Source of the DNA: Paenibacillus amylolyticus | GTDB lineage: Bacteria; Bacillota; Bacilli; Paenibacillales; Paenibacillaceae | DNA length: 64,000 nucleotides | Reading direction: 5' to 3' | NCBI RefSeq assembly: GCF_029689945.1 | Contig: NZ_CP121451.1 | Coordinates: forward strand, 3,596,001-3,660,000 | Shown: one piece after another, positions 7,894 to 15,665 of the stretch | Numbering within the stretch: position 1 is the first letter of the stretch | Layout of the letters: each line of letters opens with the position of its first letter | The notes under the pieces: model-generated | Seen by the model: the letters and a program-made list of their open reading frames with translations, nothing else | Databases searched by the model: none | Told to the model about the DNA's origin: nothing | Position numbers and translations under genes: made by a program

Positions 7894-8752
7894 GAAAATT
7901 CGCATCTTTTTAGAAATGATCAAGATTGAACATACGCTTTTTGCTTTACCCTTTGCATTTATGGGGGCCATTCTCGGCTCCATGGTAGTGAATGATACCT
8001 TCCCAAGCTGGATGCAGATCATGTGGGTATTGCTTGCGATGGTAGGCGCACGTAGTGCTGCATTCGGTTTGAACCGGATTATTGACCAAGCGATTGATGG
8101 CAAAAATCCGCGGACCGCAATGAGAGCAATCCCTGCAGGGCTGTTGAAAAATGGGGAAGTTGTTATATTTGTCATTATCTCATTTGTATTGTTATTCTGG
8201 GCCTCATCGAATCTTAATGTATTATCCATGCAGCTGTTGCCTATTGCTGTGTTTATGCTGGTACTGTACTCGTACACCAAACGATTCACATGGTTATGCC
8301 ACGTCGTACTTGGAATGACGATTGGTTTGGCCCCTCTTGGTGGCTGGGTGGCTGTCACGGGGACAATGGATTGGACAGCGATTGTGCTGTACGTTACGAT
8401 TGTGTTCTGGACAGCGGGCTTTGATATTATCTATGCGTGTCAGGATCTGGAATTCGACCAGGGAGAAGGCCTTCATTCCATACCTTCCCGGTTTGGTCTG
8501 GTCCAATCATTGCAGATCGCGAAGTTCTTCCATGTGATTACTGCCATTGGTTTTCTTGTTCTGTTGTTGATAACAGATCTGAGCTGGTGGTATGGTGCAG
8601 GTATGTTGGTCACGTATGGTATTCTTTTCTATCAGCATTATATTGTATCGCCCAATGATATGAGCCGTGTTCAAACCGCATTTTTTACCATGAACAGTCT
8701 GCTTAGTATAATCGTATTTACGTTCACTCTGATTGATCTGGCGGTGAAATAA
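7886..8752 (+). CDS. UbiA-family polyprenyltransferase, probably for menaquinone (MqnP-like)
   Basis: A 288-residue integral membrane prenyltransferase. Both Asp-rich Mg-diphosphate motifs of the UbiA family are present: NRIIDQAIDGKNPRT and YACQDLEFDQGEG. The ATG at 7886 is preferred over an in-frame TTG at 7865 because AAGGAGAA lies just upstream. It is unlike the Bacillus MenA and sits with menG, ubiX and an mqnA-like remnant; this suggests the futalosine (Mqn) route, where MqnP prenylates dihydroxynaphthoate carboxylate. The assignment to MqnP rather than 4-hydroxybenzoate prenyltransferase is inferred from context. Confidence 0.85.
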   Translation: MFRKIRIFLEMIKIEHTLFALPFAFMGAILGSMVVNDTFPSWMQIMWVLLAMVGARSAAFGLNRIIDQAIDGKNPRTAMRAIPAGLLKNGEVVIFVIISFVLLFWASSNLNVLSMQLLPIAVFMLVLYSYTKRFTWLCHVVLGMTIGLAPLGGWVAVTGTMDWTAIVLYVTIVFWTAGFDIIYACQDLEFDQGEGLHSIPSRFGLVQSLQIAKFFHVITAIGFLVLLLITDLSWWYGAGMLVTYGILFYQHYIVSPNDMSRVQTAFFTMNSLLSIIVFTFTLIDLAVK

Positions 8753-9373
8753 ATGGTGCAGCAGCCGGACAATAAACGACTGGTTGTCGGAATTACCGGA
8801 GCGAGTGGCAGCATATACGGCATTCGATTAATTGAAACGCTGCTTGATTTGGAATATAACGTTCATTTGGTCATATCCAATGCAGGATGGCGTGTACTGA
8901 AAGAAGAATTGGATTGGGATGTGACGAATCGGGATGCGGTGCTGGAAGAAAAGTTCGGCAACCGCGCCGGTTCGCTGATCTATCATCCTGTGAGTGATAT
9001 AGGGGCTTCCATTGCAAGTGGTTCATATCTGGCCGATGGCATGATTATCATGCCATGTTCCATGGGAACTCTTTCGTCCATCGCGCAGGGGTCATCGGAT
9101 AACCTGATGTCCCGTGCAGCTGATGTGATGATGAAAGAGGGAAGAACATTGATCCTGGTACCACGTGAGACGCCTCTTCATGCAATCCATCTGGAGAACA
9201 TGCTGAAGCTCTCTCGTCTTGGTGTCCGAATGATCCCGGCTATGCCTGCTTTTTATTACAAACCTCAGACTATGGATGAGTTGATTCTGTTTTTGGTGGG
9301 TAAAGTGCTGGATAGCCTGCGGATCCCACATCAACTGTTTACAAGATGGGGAGAACCGGATGAAAGGGGATAA
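8753..9373 (+). CDS. ubiX: UbiX flavin prenyltransferase
   Basis: A 206-residue flavoprotein of the UbiX/Pad family. The FMN-binding start LVVGITGASGSIYGIRLIE and the later IIMPCSMGTLSSIAQGSSDN and LVPRETPLHAIHLENM blocks are classic. It makes prenylated FMN, the cofactor of UbiD-type decarboxylases. In futalosine-type menaquinone synthesis a UbiD-like decarboxylase acts after the UbiA prenyltransferase; no such decarboxylase is in this window. Its start directly follows the upstream stop, and its own stop overlaps an ATG (TAATG, 9371-9375) of the degraded mqnA-like frame. Confidence 0.95.
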   Translation: MVQQPDNKRLVVGITGASGSIYGIRLIETLLDLEYNVHLVISNAGWRVLKEELDWDVTNRDAVLEEKFGNRAGSLIYHPVSDIGASIASGSYLADGMIIMPCSMGTLSSIAQGSSDNLMSRAADVMMKEGRTLILVPRETPLHAIHLENMLKLSRLGVRMIPAMPAFYYKPQTMDELILFLVGKVLDSLRIPHQLFTRWGEPDERG

Positions 9374-9720
9374 TGACTGAGTCCGACACAAGGCCGTTTT
9401 TTGCCAAGGTATTGCTCGGTTTATTTGTCCCCCAAATCCCGGGGTATTGGTGAGTGCTGATGGTAAGTCTTCATGAACCACAGTCTTGACCCATGCTCCG
9501 GCAACTTCTGTATTTTGTTTCAGAACAAGTCGCAGAGTTTAATTCCCGGGTGTCGGCCATGACATTCGGAGAAGAAGATTACGTTAGATTACCTTATAGA
9601 AAAACACAAGCAAGAACGGTAAGCCGGATTTTTCGTAATGCCTGCAATCCCGACTTGCTGGAGGGGAAGGTAAGCATGGATTTATGGACTGACAATACGC
9701 TGACACGGGTGAACGAATGA
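9373..9720 (+). pseudogene. Collapsed mqnA-like gene (chorismate dehydratase) remnant
   Basis: An intact mqnA would be about 850 nt; here only 348 nt lie between ubiX and hepT. An ATG at 9373 (MTESDTRP) quickly runs into a stop. In shifting frames, pieces resembling MqnA follow in order: VLVSADGK near 9440, THAPATSV near 9487, TFGEEDYVRL near 9561, and a closing FRNACNPDLLEGKVSMDLWT with a final TRVNE. The last frame (9493-9720, 75 residues) stays open to its stop and overlaps hepT by ATGA. This implies several deletions, not one indel. MqnA dehydrates chorismate in the futalosine pathway. Identity rests on my memory of the family plus context, and is moderate. Confidence 0.5.
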
Positions 9721-10691
9721 AACTACTGGACATTTTCGGGTTGTTAAAAAAGGACATGGATTACATTGAGAAAGAATTGTATCGCAGTGTTCGAGGAGAG
9801 CAGAAGCTGCTGAGCGAAACGTCACTACATTTGCTCAAAGCAGGAGGAAAACGGTTGCGGCCCGTTTTTGTGTTACTTGGCGGGAAATTTGGTACATATG
9901 ACATTGAACGTCTGAAGCTGGTTGCGGTTCCGCTGGAACTCATTCATTCCGCATCCCTCGTCCATGATGATGTGATTGATAATGCGGAGACACGCCGAGG
10001 CAAACCCACGGTGAAGTCAAAATGGGATAATCGGATTGCCATGTACACTGGAGACTATATCTATGGAAAGGCACTTGAAATGACTGCCGGATTATCTGAT
10101 CCAGCCATTCATCGTATTCTTGCCAAAGCCATGGTTCAGATGTCCATTGGTGAAATGGAGCAAATTCGCGACTTTTTCAATACAGGACAAAGTGTTCGTA
10201 ACTATCTGCTGCGGATTCGCCGTAAAACGGCACTTCTGATTGCGGTTAGCTGTCAGTTGGGGGCATTGGCGACACGTGCGCCTGAGCATGTATCTTCCTT
10301 GCTGTACACGTACGGGTACAATGTAGGGATGGCTTTCCAGATTCAGGATGATGTACTGGATCTGGTAGGTACGGAGAAACAACTTGGCAAGCCACCTGGC
10401 AGTGACATGAAGCAAGGCAATATTACTCTTCCAGTACTTTATGCTCTAGAAGAATCCGATCTGCGGGACCCTTTGCTTAAGGAGATTTCCCGTGTCCAGC
10501 ATGAGGAAGGACGGGCAAGCGCATCGGATGCCATTGGAATGATTCGCCAAAGTCAAGGAATTGCTAAAGCAGAAGCCCTTGCTGACCGATATATGAAGAA
10601 AGCGCTCGATGCTCTCGATCAGTTACCTAACATCAAGACGACCAAAAACCTGCGTGATATCGCTCATTTTGTGGTTAAACGCACGCATTAA
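9717..10691 (+). CDS. hepT: Heptaprenyl diphosphate synthase component 2
   Basis: A 324-residue trans-prenyltransferase. The first Asp-rich motif lies at residues 84-88 (DDVID, within SASLVHDDVIDNAETRRGKP), the second reads FQIQDDVLDLVG, and GGKRLRPVFVLL is the substrate-binding block. This is the catalytic subunit that elongates farnesyl to heptaprenyl diphosphate for menaquinone-7, working with HepS encoded upstream. Its ATG overlaps the stop of the preceding frame (ATGA, 9717-9720). Confidence 0.95.
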   Translation: MKLLDIFGLLKKDMDYIEKELYRSVRGEQKLLSETSLHLLKAGGKRLRPVFVLLGGKFGTYDIERLKLVAVPLELIHSASLVHDDVIDNAETRRGKPTVKSKWDNRIAMYTGDYIYGKALEMTAGLSDPAIHRILAKAMVQMSIGEMEQIRDFFNTGQSVRNYLLRIRRKTALLIAVSCQLGALATRAPEHVSSLLYTYGYNVGMAFQIQDDVLDLVGTEKQLGKPPGSDMKQGNITLPVLYALEESDLRDPLLKEISRVQHEEGRASASDAIGMIRQSQGIAKAEALADRYMKKALDALDQLPNIKTTKNLRDIAHFVVKRTH

Positions 10692-10845
10692 ACATTGTAT
10701 GACCTTCGACTCTCCGATCGCTCATACCCTTAGATGAACAGACCTGTGAGATTCCTCATTGGGAGGATTTGGACATGTATGTTACAATCAAAGGGATTGC
10801 GTTTACATAGTGATTAACTTTGAACCGTGAGTGAGGAGTGAGCTA

Positions 10846-11287
10846 ATGGATCGTACATTTTTGATGGTGAAGCCGGATGGTGTGCAGCGTGGATTGATTG
10901 GTCGTATTATTAGCCGTCTGGAAGACAAAGGATTCAAGTTGGTGGCAGGCAAACTGGTGCAGATGTCTGAGGATCAGGCCAAACGCCATTATGCTGAACA
11001 TGAGGGCAAACCGTTTTTCGATGAGCTGGTTCGTTTTATCACATCTGGGCCTGTATTTGCCATGGTGTGGGAAGGGGACGACATTGTGGCGCTTGCGCGC
11101 ATCGTCATCGGTAAAACCAATGTGAAGGAAGCGGCTCCGGTACCATTCGCGGAGACTTCGCCAGCCACACACCACATAACCTGATTCATGGGGCAGATTC
11201 TGCAGAAAGTGCTTCCGTGAAGCAGCCAATTTCTTTGCTTCAGATGAACTGGTGGTTTACGACAAGAGCATCGCAGCCTGGTTGTAA
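10846..11287 (+). CDS. ndk: Nucleoside diphosphate kinase (frame broken twice)
   Basis: Reads [20 protein letters not shown], as in NDK, which balances nucleoside triphosphates through a phospho-histidine. The frame is lost at about 11138: one G is missing from CCGGTACC, since CCG-GGT-ACC restores [13 protein letters not shown]. It shifts again at about 11216, where TCC-CGT would restore [19 protein letters not shown] and the stop at 11285. The [11 protein letters not shown] block with the active-site histidine lies between the two breaks. The span is 442 nt against an expected 444, consistent with two lost bases. Without repair the frame ends at 11184. I read this as sequence error in an intact gene. 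GTGAGGAGTGAG precedes the ATG. Confidence 0.9.
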
Positions 11288-11312
11288 TTATTAGCCAAAA
11301 GGGTGATACACG

Positions 11313-12107
11313 ATGCTGGAGCAAGAACAACTACTAGACCCGGATTACACCGGATTCATTCGTAAAATCAAAGAGAGCACAGGCATTGATCTTGCTCAAT
11401 ACAAGGAAGGCCAGATGAAAAGACGGCTGACCACACTTCGCAACAAAAACGGGTTTCATACATTTTCTAACTTTTTTGATGCTATGCAGAAAGATAAATC
11501 ATTGTTCTATGAGTTTCTTGATCGTATGACCATTAACGTGTCTGAATTCTGGCGTAATCCCAATCGTTGGGAAGTGCTGCGGGACGAGATCCTGCCTGAG
11601 CTGCTGGGCTCCAAGCGTCGTGTGAAGGTCTGGAGTGCAGCATGTTCAACAGGTGAAGAGCCTTATACACTTGCTATGATTCTGGACACAATGGGTATTT
11701 TGAAGGAAAGCTCGATTACGGCAAGTGATCTGGATGAAGGTGCGTTGGCCAAAGCCAAGGAAGGGCGTTATATGGAACGCTCCCTTAAGGATGTGCCGAA
11801 GGAAACGGCGAACCGATACTTCAAGCAGGATGGCCTGGTATACCGTATTGATGAGCAACTCAAAACTTCGATCAAGTTCATGAAACAAAATTTGCTTGTG
11901 GACCGTTTTGACGATGGTTACGATCTGATTGTGTGCCGGAATGTCATGATCTATTTTACCGAGGAAGCCAAAAACCTGTTGTATCACAAATTTGCAGCAA
12001 GTTTGCGACCAGGCGGTATTTTGTTTGTAGGCAGTACGGAGCAGATCTTCTCGCCGGGACAATATGGTCTGGAGACAGCAGAGACATTTTTCTATCGGAA
12101 AAAATAA
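11313..12107 (+). CDS. cheR: Chemotaxis protein methyltransferase CheR
   Basis: A 264-residue CheR with the N-terminal helical domain ([20 protein letters not shown]) and the SAM domain, including [28 protein letters not shown] and [12 protein letters not shown]. It methylates glutamates on chemoreceptors, so this organism is probably motile. In Bacillus cheR also lies between ndk and aroC. AAAGGGTG precedes the start. A long stem follows the stop. Confidence 0.95.
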   Translation: MLEQEQLLDPDYTGFIRKIKESTGIDLAQYKEGQMKRRLTTLRNKNGFHTFSNFFDAMQKDKSLFYEFLDRMTINVSEFWRNPNRWEVLRDEILPELLGSKRRVKVWSAACSTGEEPYTLAMILDTMGILKESSITASDLDEGALAKAKEGRYMERSLKDVPKETANRYFKQDGLVYRIDEQLKTSIKFMKQNLLVDRFDDGYDLIVCRNVMIYFTEEAKNLLYHKFAASLRPGGILFVGSTEQIFSPGQYGLETAETFFYRKK

Positions 12108-12124
12108 TGTTAATGGTTGTTCAG

Positions 12125-12157
12125 CCGTCTGAAGCACATGTACATGTGTTCAGGCGG
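12125..12157 (+). terminator. Stem-loop after cheR
   Basis: CCGTCTGAAGCACATG pairs with CATGTGTTCAGGCGG with one or two mismatches. It is followed by TTATTTG rather than a clean T tract, so termination is probable but may be partial. Confidence 0.5.
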
Positions 12158-12174
12158 TTATTTGTATACCAAGT

Positions 12175-12223
12175 ACAAGAAAGAGCCGACTTTCTTGTCA
12201 AAGCCGGTCAGCTATACTATAAT
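12175..12223 (+). promoter_or_regulatory. aroC promoter with an inverted repeat over the -35 box
   Basis: TTGTCA (12195-12200), a 17-nt spacer and TATAAT (12218-12223) form a near-consensus sigma-A promoter 63 nt before aroC. ACAAGAAAG (12175-12183) and CTTTCTTGT (12190-12198) are exact inverted repeats whose right arm overlaps the -35 box, as expected of an operator. Confidence 0.65.
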
Positions 12224-12285
12224 AAGCAAAGAAATTATGGGATTTTAGCAATGTGAAGTTTAACAGTTTAAAGGGGGAACGTATT

Positions 12286-13455
12286 ATGAGTTTACGCTAT
12301 TTAACCGCAGGGGAGACGCACGGACCCCAATTGACCGCTATTATTGAAGGATTGCCAAGTAATTTGACGATTGATTTTGAAGAACTGAATTTCCAGCTTC
12401 ACCGCCGCCAAAAGGGATATGGTCGTGGACGCCGGATGCAGATCGAGAAGGATCAGGCAAATTTCGTTGGTGGTATCCGTCACGGATATACAACGGGTGC
12501 TCCGGTAGCGCTTGTTGTTCAAAATAATGACTGGAAACATTGGCAGAATATTATGAATATTGAGCCGATCGAAGGTAGTGACGAAGAGAAACGTCGCGTT
12601 CATCGCCCTCGTCCGGGACACGCCGATCTGAACGGTGGACTCAAGTACAATCTCAAAGACTTGCGTAACGTACTGGAGCGCTCCAGTGCACGTGAGACAA
12701 CGGTGCGTGTGGCCTGTGGTGCCATTGCACGTCAATTCCTGGCTGAATTCGGAATCAAGGTAGCTGGACGTGTACTGCGTATTGGTGAGATCGAAGCTCC
12801 GTATCAGGACCTTCCGATTGATGAACTGATCGCTGTGACAGAAGCTTCTTCTGTACGTGTTACGGATGCTGAGACAGAGAAGAAAATGGAAGCCTATATC
12901 GACCAGATCAAACAAGAAGGCGATTCCATCGGAGGAATCGTGGAATGTATCGTTGAAGGTGTACCTATTGGTCTGGGTAGTTATGTTCAATACGATCGCA
13001 AACTGGATGCACGAATCGCACAAGGCGTAATGTCCATTAATGCATTCAAAGGTGTAGAGATTGGTATCGGATTCGAAGCCGGAGTCATTCGGGGGTCTCA
13101 GGTGCATGATGAGATTATGCATACGGATGAGCGCGGCTACCACCGGGCTACCAACCGTCTGGGTGGGTTCGAAGGTGGCATGACCAACGGAATGCCAGTG
13201 GTTGTACGTGGTGTGATGAAGCCAATCCCAACGCTGTACAAGCCGCTGCAAAGTGTTGACATCGATACGAAAGAAGCATTTACGGCTCAGGTTGAACGCT
13301 CAGATGCTTGTGCTGTACCTGCAGCTAGTGTGGTTATGGAGCATGTTGTAGCTTGGGAGATTGCCAAGGCATTCCTGGAGAAATTCGGCGGGGATTCCAT
13401 GGAAGAGATCCGTGCTAATGTTGCTAGTTATAACGCTCAATTGGAGAATTACTAA
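12286..13455 (+). CDS. aroC: Chorismate synthase
   Basis: A 389-residue chorismate synthase. It shows [37 protein letters not shown] and [17 protein letters not shown]. It converts EPSP to chorismate, the branch point for tryptophan, tyrosine, phenylalanine, folate and, by some routes, menaquinone. The ATG at 12286 has AAGGGGG upstream; a longer in-frame opening from 12253 lacks homology. It is the first gene of the aromatic supra-operon, with aroB starting two bases after its stop. Confidence 0.96.
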   Translation: MSLRYLTAGETHGPQLTAIIEGLPSNLTIDFEELNFQLHRRQKGYGRGRRMQIEKDQANFVGGIRHGYTTGAPVALVVQNNDWKHWQNIMNIEPIEGSDEEKRRVHRPRPGHADLNGGLKYNLKDLRNVLERSSARETTVRVACGAIARQFLAEFGIKVAGRVLRIGEIEAPYQDLPIDELIAVTEASSVRVTDAETEKKMEAYIDQIKQEGDSIGGIVECIVEGVPIGLGSYVQYDRKLDARIAQGVMSINAFKGVEIGIGFEAGVIRGSQVHDEIMHTDERGYHRATNRLGGFEGGMTNGMPVVVRGVMKPIPTLYKPLQSVDIDTKEAFTAQVERSDACAVPAASVVMEHVVAWEIAKAFLEKFGGDSMEEIRANVASYNAQLENY

Positions 13456-13456
13456 T

Positions 13457-14551
13457 ATGCGTCAGCTGACGGTACAGTTGGAGGAACGCTCATATCCGAT
13501 TCTGATTGGCAGCGGTCTATTGGCACAAGCCCCTCTATATTTTGAGCAATATGGCTTAACCAAAAAAAGTCCGTTACTCATCATTACAGATGAAAATGTG
13601 GCTCCCAAATACTTGTCAGGTTTGGAGCAAACGCTGCGTACGGCTGGTTATACAGTCGTATCGGCGGTTGTCCCTTCTGGTGAAACATCGAAATCCCTTT
13701 CGGTGTTTCAGGATATGATGACTGTCGCGATCGAAGGCAAATTGGATCGGAGTTCTGCGATTCTGGCCCTAGGTGGTGGTGTCGTAGGTGATCTGGCTGG
13801 CTTTGTTGCCGCTACATATATGCGTGGAATCAAGTTTGTTCAAGTTCCTACAACGATTTTGGCGCATGACAGCAGTGTGGGCGGAAAGGTGGCTGTCAAT
13901 CATCCGCTGGCCAAAAATATGATCGGTGCATTCCATCAGCCCGAGCTTGTACTTTATGATGTGGATACACTTCAATCTTTGCCGCCACGAGATGTCTCGG
14001 CAGGTCTGTCAGAGATGCTGAAGCATGGGCTAATCCGTGATGAGGCTTTTGCACATTGGTGTGAGGAGCATGCGGAAGAGTTGCTTGCGCTTAATCCGGA
14101 AGCACTGGGATACGGCTTGGAGCGAGGGTGCGGTATTAAGGCAGAGATTGTATCCAGAGACGAACGTGAGAATGGAGAACGTGCGTTATTGAACCTGGGA
14201 CATACGATTGGTCATGCCATTGAAGCGATTGCCGGTTATGGAGAGTTTCTGCACGGAGAAGCGATATCCATCGGTATGGCGGGTTCAGCATTGCTCGGTG
14301 AGAAGCTCGGTGCGCCAGCGGGGCTCTATGCAGATACCGTCCGCATGCTGCGCTCCCTTCGCCTTCCGACAACGATGCCTGCACACCTGGACACGGATGC
14401 ATTGATGGAAGCGATGATGCATGACAAAAAGTTCCGTGAAGGTCATATGGTGTTCATCGTTCCTGATCGGATTGGGGCTGCAAGAATTGTGAAGGACGTA
14501 CCTGTCTCGGCAGTTCGGGACGTCATTGAAATGCTCAGGAAGGGAGAATAA
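13457..14551 (+). CDS. aroB: 3-dehydroquinate synthase
   Basis: About 364 residues. The NAD site reads LALGGGVVGDLAGFVAATYM, the active-site region PTTILAHDSSVGGKVAVNHP, and the zinc histidines lie in LNLGHTIGHAIEAIAGYGEF. It converts DAHP to 3-dehydroquinate, the second step of the shikimate pathway. The ATG at 13457 follows the aroC stop directly and has GGAG 10 nt upstream; the longer frame from 13361 would run inside aroC and lacks family residues. aroH follows after 5 nt. Confidence 0.96.
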   Translation: MRQLTVQLEERSYPILIGSGLLAQAPLYFEQYGLTKKSPLLIITDENVAPKYLSGLEQTLRTAGYTVVSAVVPSGETSKSLSVFQDMMTVAIEGKLDRSSAILALGGGVVGDLAGFVAATYMRGIKFVQVPTTILAHDSSVGGKVAVNHPLAKNMIGAFHQPELVLYDVDTLQSLPPRDVSAGLSEMLKHGLIRDEAFAHWCEEHAEELLALNPEALGYGLERGCGIKAEIVSRDERENGERALLNLGHTIGHAIEAIAGYGEFLHGEAISIGMAGSALLGEKLGAPAGLYADTVRMLRSLRLPTTMPAHLDTDALMEAMMHDKKFREGHMVFIVPDRIGAARIVKDVPVSAVRDVIEMLRKGE

Positions 14552-14556
14552 CAGCC

Positions 14557-14933
14557 ATGGTCACACGGGAATTCGCGGGGCTACAACAGTCACGCAGAAC
14601 AATGAAGAACAGATTTTAAAGGAAACGGCTGTATTGTTGCAGGAGATCGTGGATCGCAATGAGATTCAACCAGAAGATATCTGCAGTGTGTGGATTACAT
14701 TAACTGGGGATCTGGACGCTGCTTTCCCGGCAAAAGCTATTCGCCAACTGGATGGCTGGGAGCTCGTACCACTCATGTGTGCACTGGAGGTTCCGGTCAA
14801 AGGTGCCTTGGCACAGTGTATTCGTTTCATGGTGCATGTGAATACGAACAAAGCCCAGAATGAAATTAATCATGTGTATTTGAATGGAGCACAGGCATTA
14901 CGTCCGGATTTGGCAGCACCTTCTGGCTCTTAA
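14557..14933 (+). CDS. aroH: Monofunctional chorismate mutase AroH type (frameshifted near the start)
   Basis: The body matches the AroH family: GIRGATTVTQNNEEQIL, DLDAAFPAKAIRQLDGWELV and HVYLNGAQALRPDL. It rearranges chorismate to prephenate for tyrosine and phenylalanine. The expected ATG at 14557 has AAGGGAGAA upstream but is out of frame with the body; adding one G to the GGG at 14567-14569 gives MVTRGIRGATT, the family start. Otherwise translation would have to begin inside aroB (frame open from 14526). The missing G is most likely a sequencing error. It ends the aro segment before the trp leader. Confidence 0.9.
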
Positions 14934-14942
14934 GTCAGTGGG

Positions 14943-14971
14943 TTGTCAAACGGAACATAATGATGTATAGT
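14943..14971 (+). promoter_or_regulatory. trp operon promoter
   Basis: TTGTCA (14943-14948), a 17-nt spacer and TATAGT (14966-14971), starting 9 nt after the aroH stop. The predicted start site near 14978 places the TRAP target at the very 5' end of the transcript. Read-through from aroH would also cover it. Confidence 0.7.
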
Positions 14972-14977
14972 GAGAAC

Positions 14978-15042
14978 CAGTTGAGTAGAGTAGAGATTGA
15001 GCTGAGAGCAGCTGAGCTAGTTGAGTATATAGCAGAGTCCAG
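14978..15042 (+). promoter_or_regulatory. TRAP binding site: 11-13 NAG triplets in the trp leader RNA
   Basis: GAG, TAG or CAG triplets start at 14978, 14983, 14988, 14993, 14999, 15004, 15009, 15014, 15018, 15023, 15030, 15035 and 15040, mostly 2-3 nt apart. This is the spacing TRAP needs to wrap RNA around its 11-subunit ring. The first triplets (CAGTTGA, 14978-14984) can also pair with TCAACTG (15072-15078), a possible antiterminator that bound TRAP would disrupt. Together with mtrB in the same window this strongly supports TRAP attenuation. Confidence 0.88.
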
Positions 15043-15360
15043 TGGGTGGTAACCGGGGCAACAGAAACCGGTCAACTGATTCACGGTACGTCGTGCTACG
15101 GAAGTTGTAACAGGTACAGGGCGAACAAATTTGTCATAGGACATCTTTTGTTTTGATATATTTTGGTACAAACACAATCAATGCACTATCCCGTATTTAC
15201 TAATACCGGATGGAGTAGTTGAAGTGTTATAACTGATTTATTTTCCCAAATTGGATAAAGTGAGATGTATCCATTCAGCGACCTGTGAATAATCCGAGAG
15301 CGAAGTATAGGGACTTGTTATTTATGAAACATCACCCTGTTAAATACAGCTTATAACCAA

Positions 15361-15388
15361 ACCTCTACCTGATGGTAGAGGTTTTTTT
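15361..15388 (+). terminator. Strong terminator in the trp leader
   Basis: ACCTCTACC, TGAT, GGTAGAGGT and six T residues form a perfect 9-bp stem with a T tract. It lies about 320 nt after the TRAP site and 278 nt before trpE, so it must be crossed by any transcript from the trp promoter. The stretch 15080-15360 holds no gene; it has a smaller stem (CCGTATT/AATACCGG, 15190-15210) and a weak TGTC/GACA stem before TCTTTTGTTTT (15132-15154). Confidence 0.88.
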
Positions 15389-15416
15389 CATTGTATATTA
15401 AATCGTTTCTTCTTCC

Positions 15417-15644
15417 CCTATAAGTTCAACTAATCTTTTACACAATAACGAAGAGGACAGAAATAACGTGAAGAAGCGAAGCGTTCGCCTAAAAGCTTTC
15501 TGAAAGAAAGCTACATCGGAAGCATGCGCTATCCCCGGATTTTCCCTTTAGAAAGGGAATCAAAAAAATCTGGGGATAACAGCGATCGGAAGGTTGTTCT
15601 GTCATCGGAGTGCTCAGTGTAACCTCTTTAGTTGAACTTACCTA
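15417..15644. mobile_element. Candidate MITE-like or structured-RNA element with 13-bp terminal inverted repeats
   Basis: TAAGTTCAACTAA (15421-15433) and TTAGTTGAACTTA (15628-15640) are perfect inverted repeats, flanked on both sides by the direct repeat CCTA (15417-15420, 15641-15644). The 194-nt interior has no gene but several stems: GCGAA/TTCGC (15476-15488), AGCTTTCT/AGAAAGCT (15494-15512), and a long one, TATCCCCGGATTTT with AAAATCTGGGGATA (15530-15578), enclosing TTCCCTTT/AAAGGGAA. ATCGGA occurs three times (15515, 15585, 15604). This fits a small non-autonomous transposable element or a folded RNA inserted between the trp terminator and trpE. Confidence 0.55.
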
Positions 15645-15665
15645 AATCTGAAAGGACGTGATCTG

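Noticed and set aside
12301..13251. 316-codon open frame on the minus strand opposite aroC
   Set aside because: Antisense shadow of chorismate synthase with atypical His/Thr/Cys composition.
15040..15057. T-box-like sequence GGGTGGTAACCGGG in the trp leader
   Set aside because: It resembles the T-box core AGGGTGGNACCGCG but has an extra A and wrong end. There is no Stem I or specifier loop, since the upstream region is the NAG repeat of a TRAP site.
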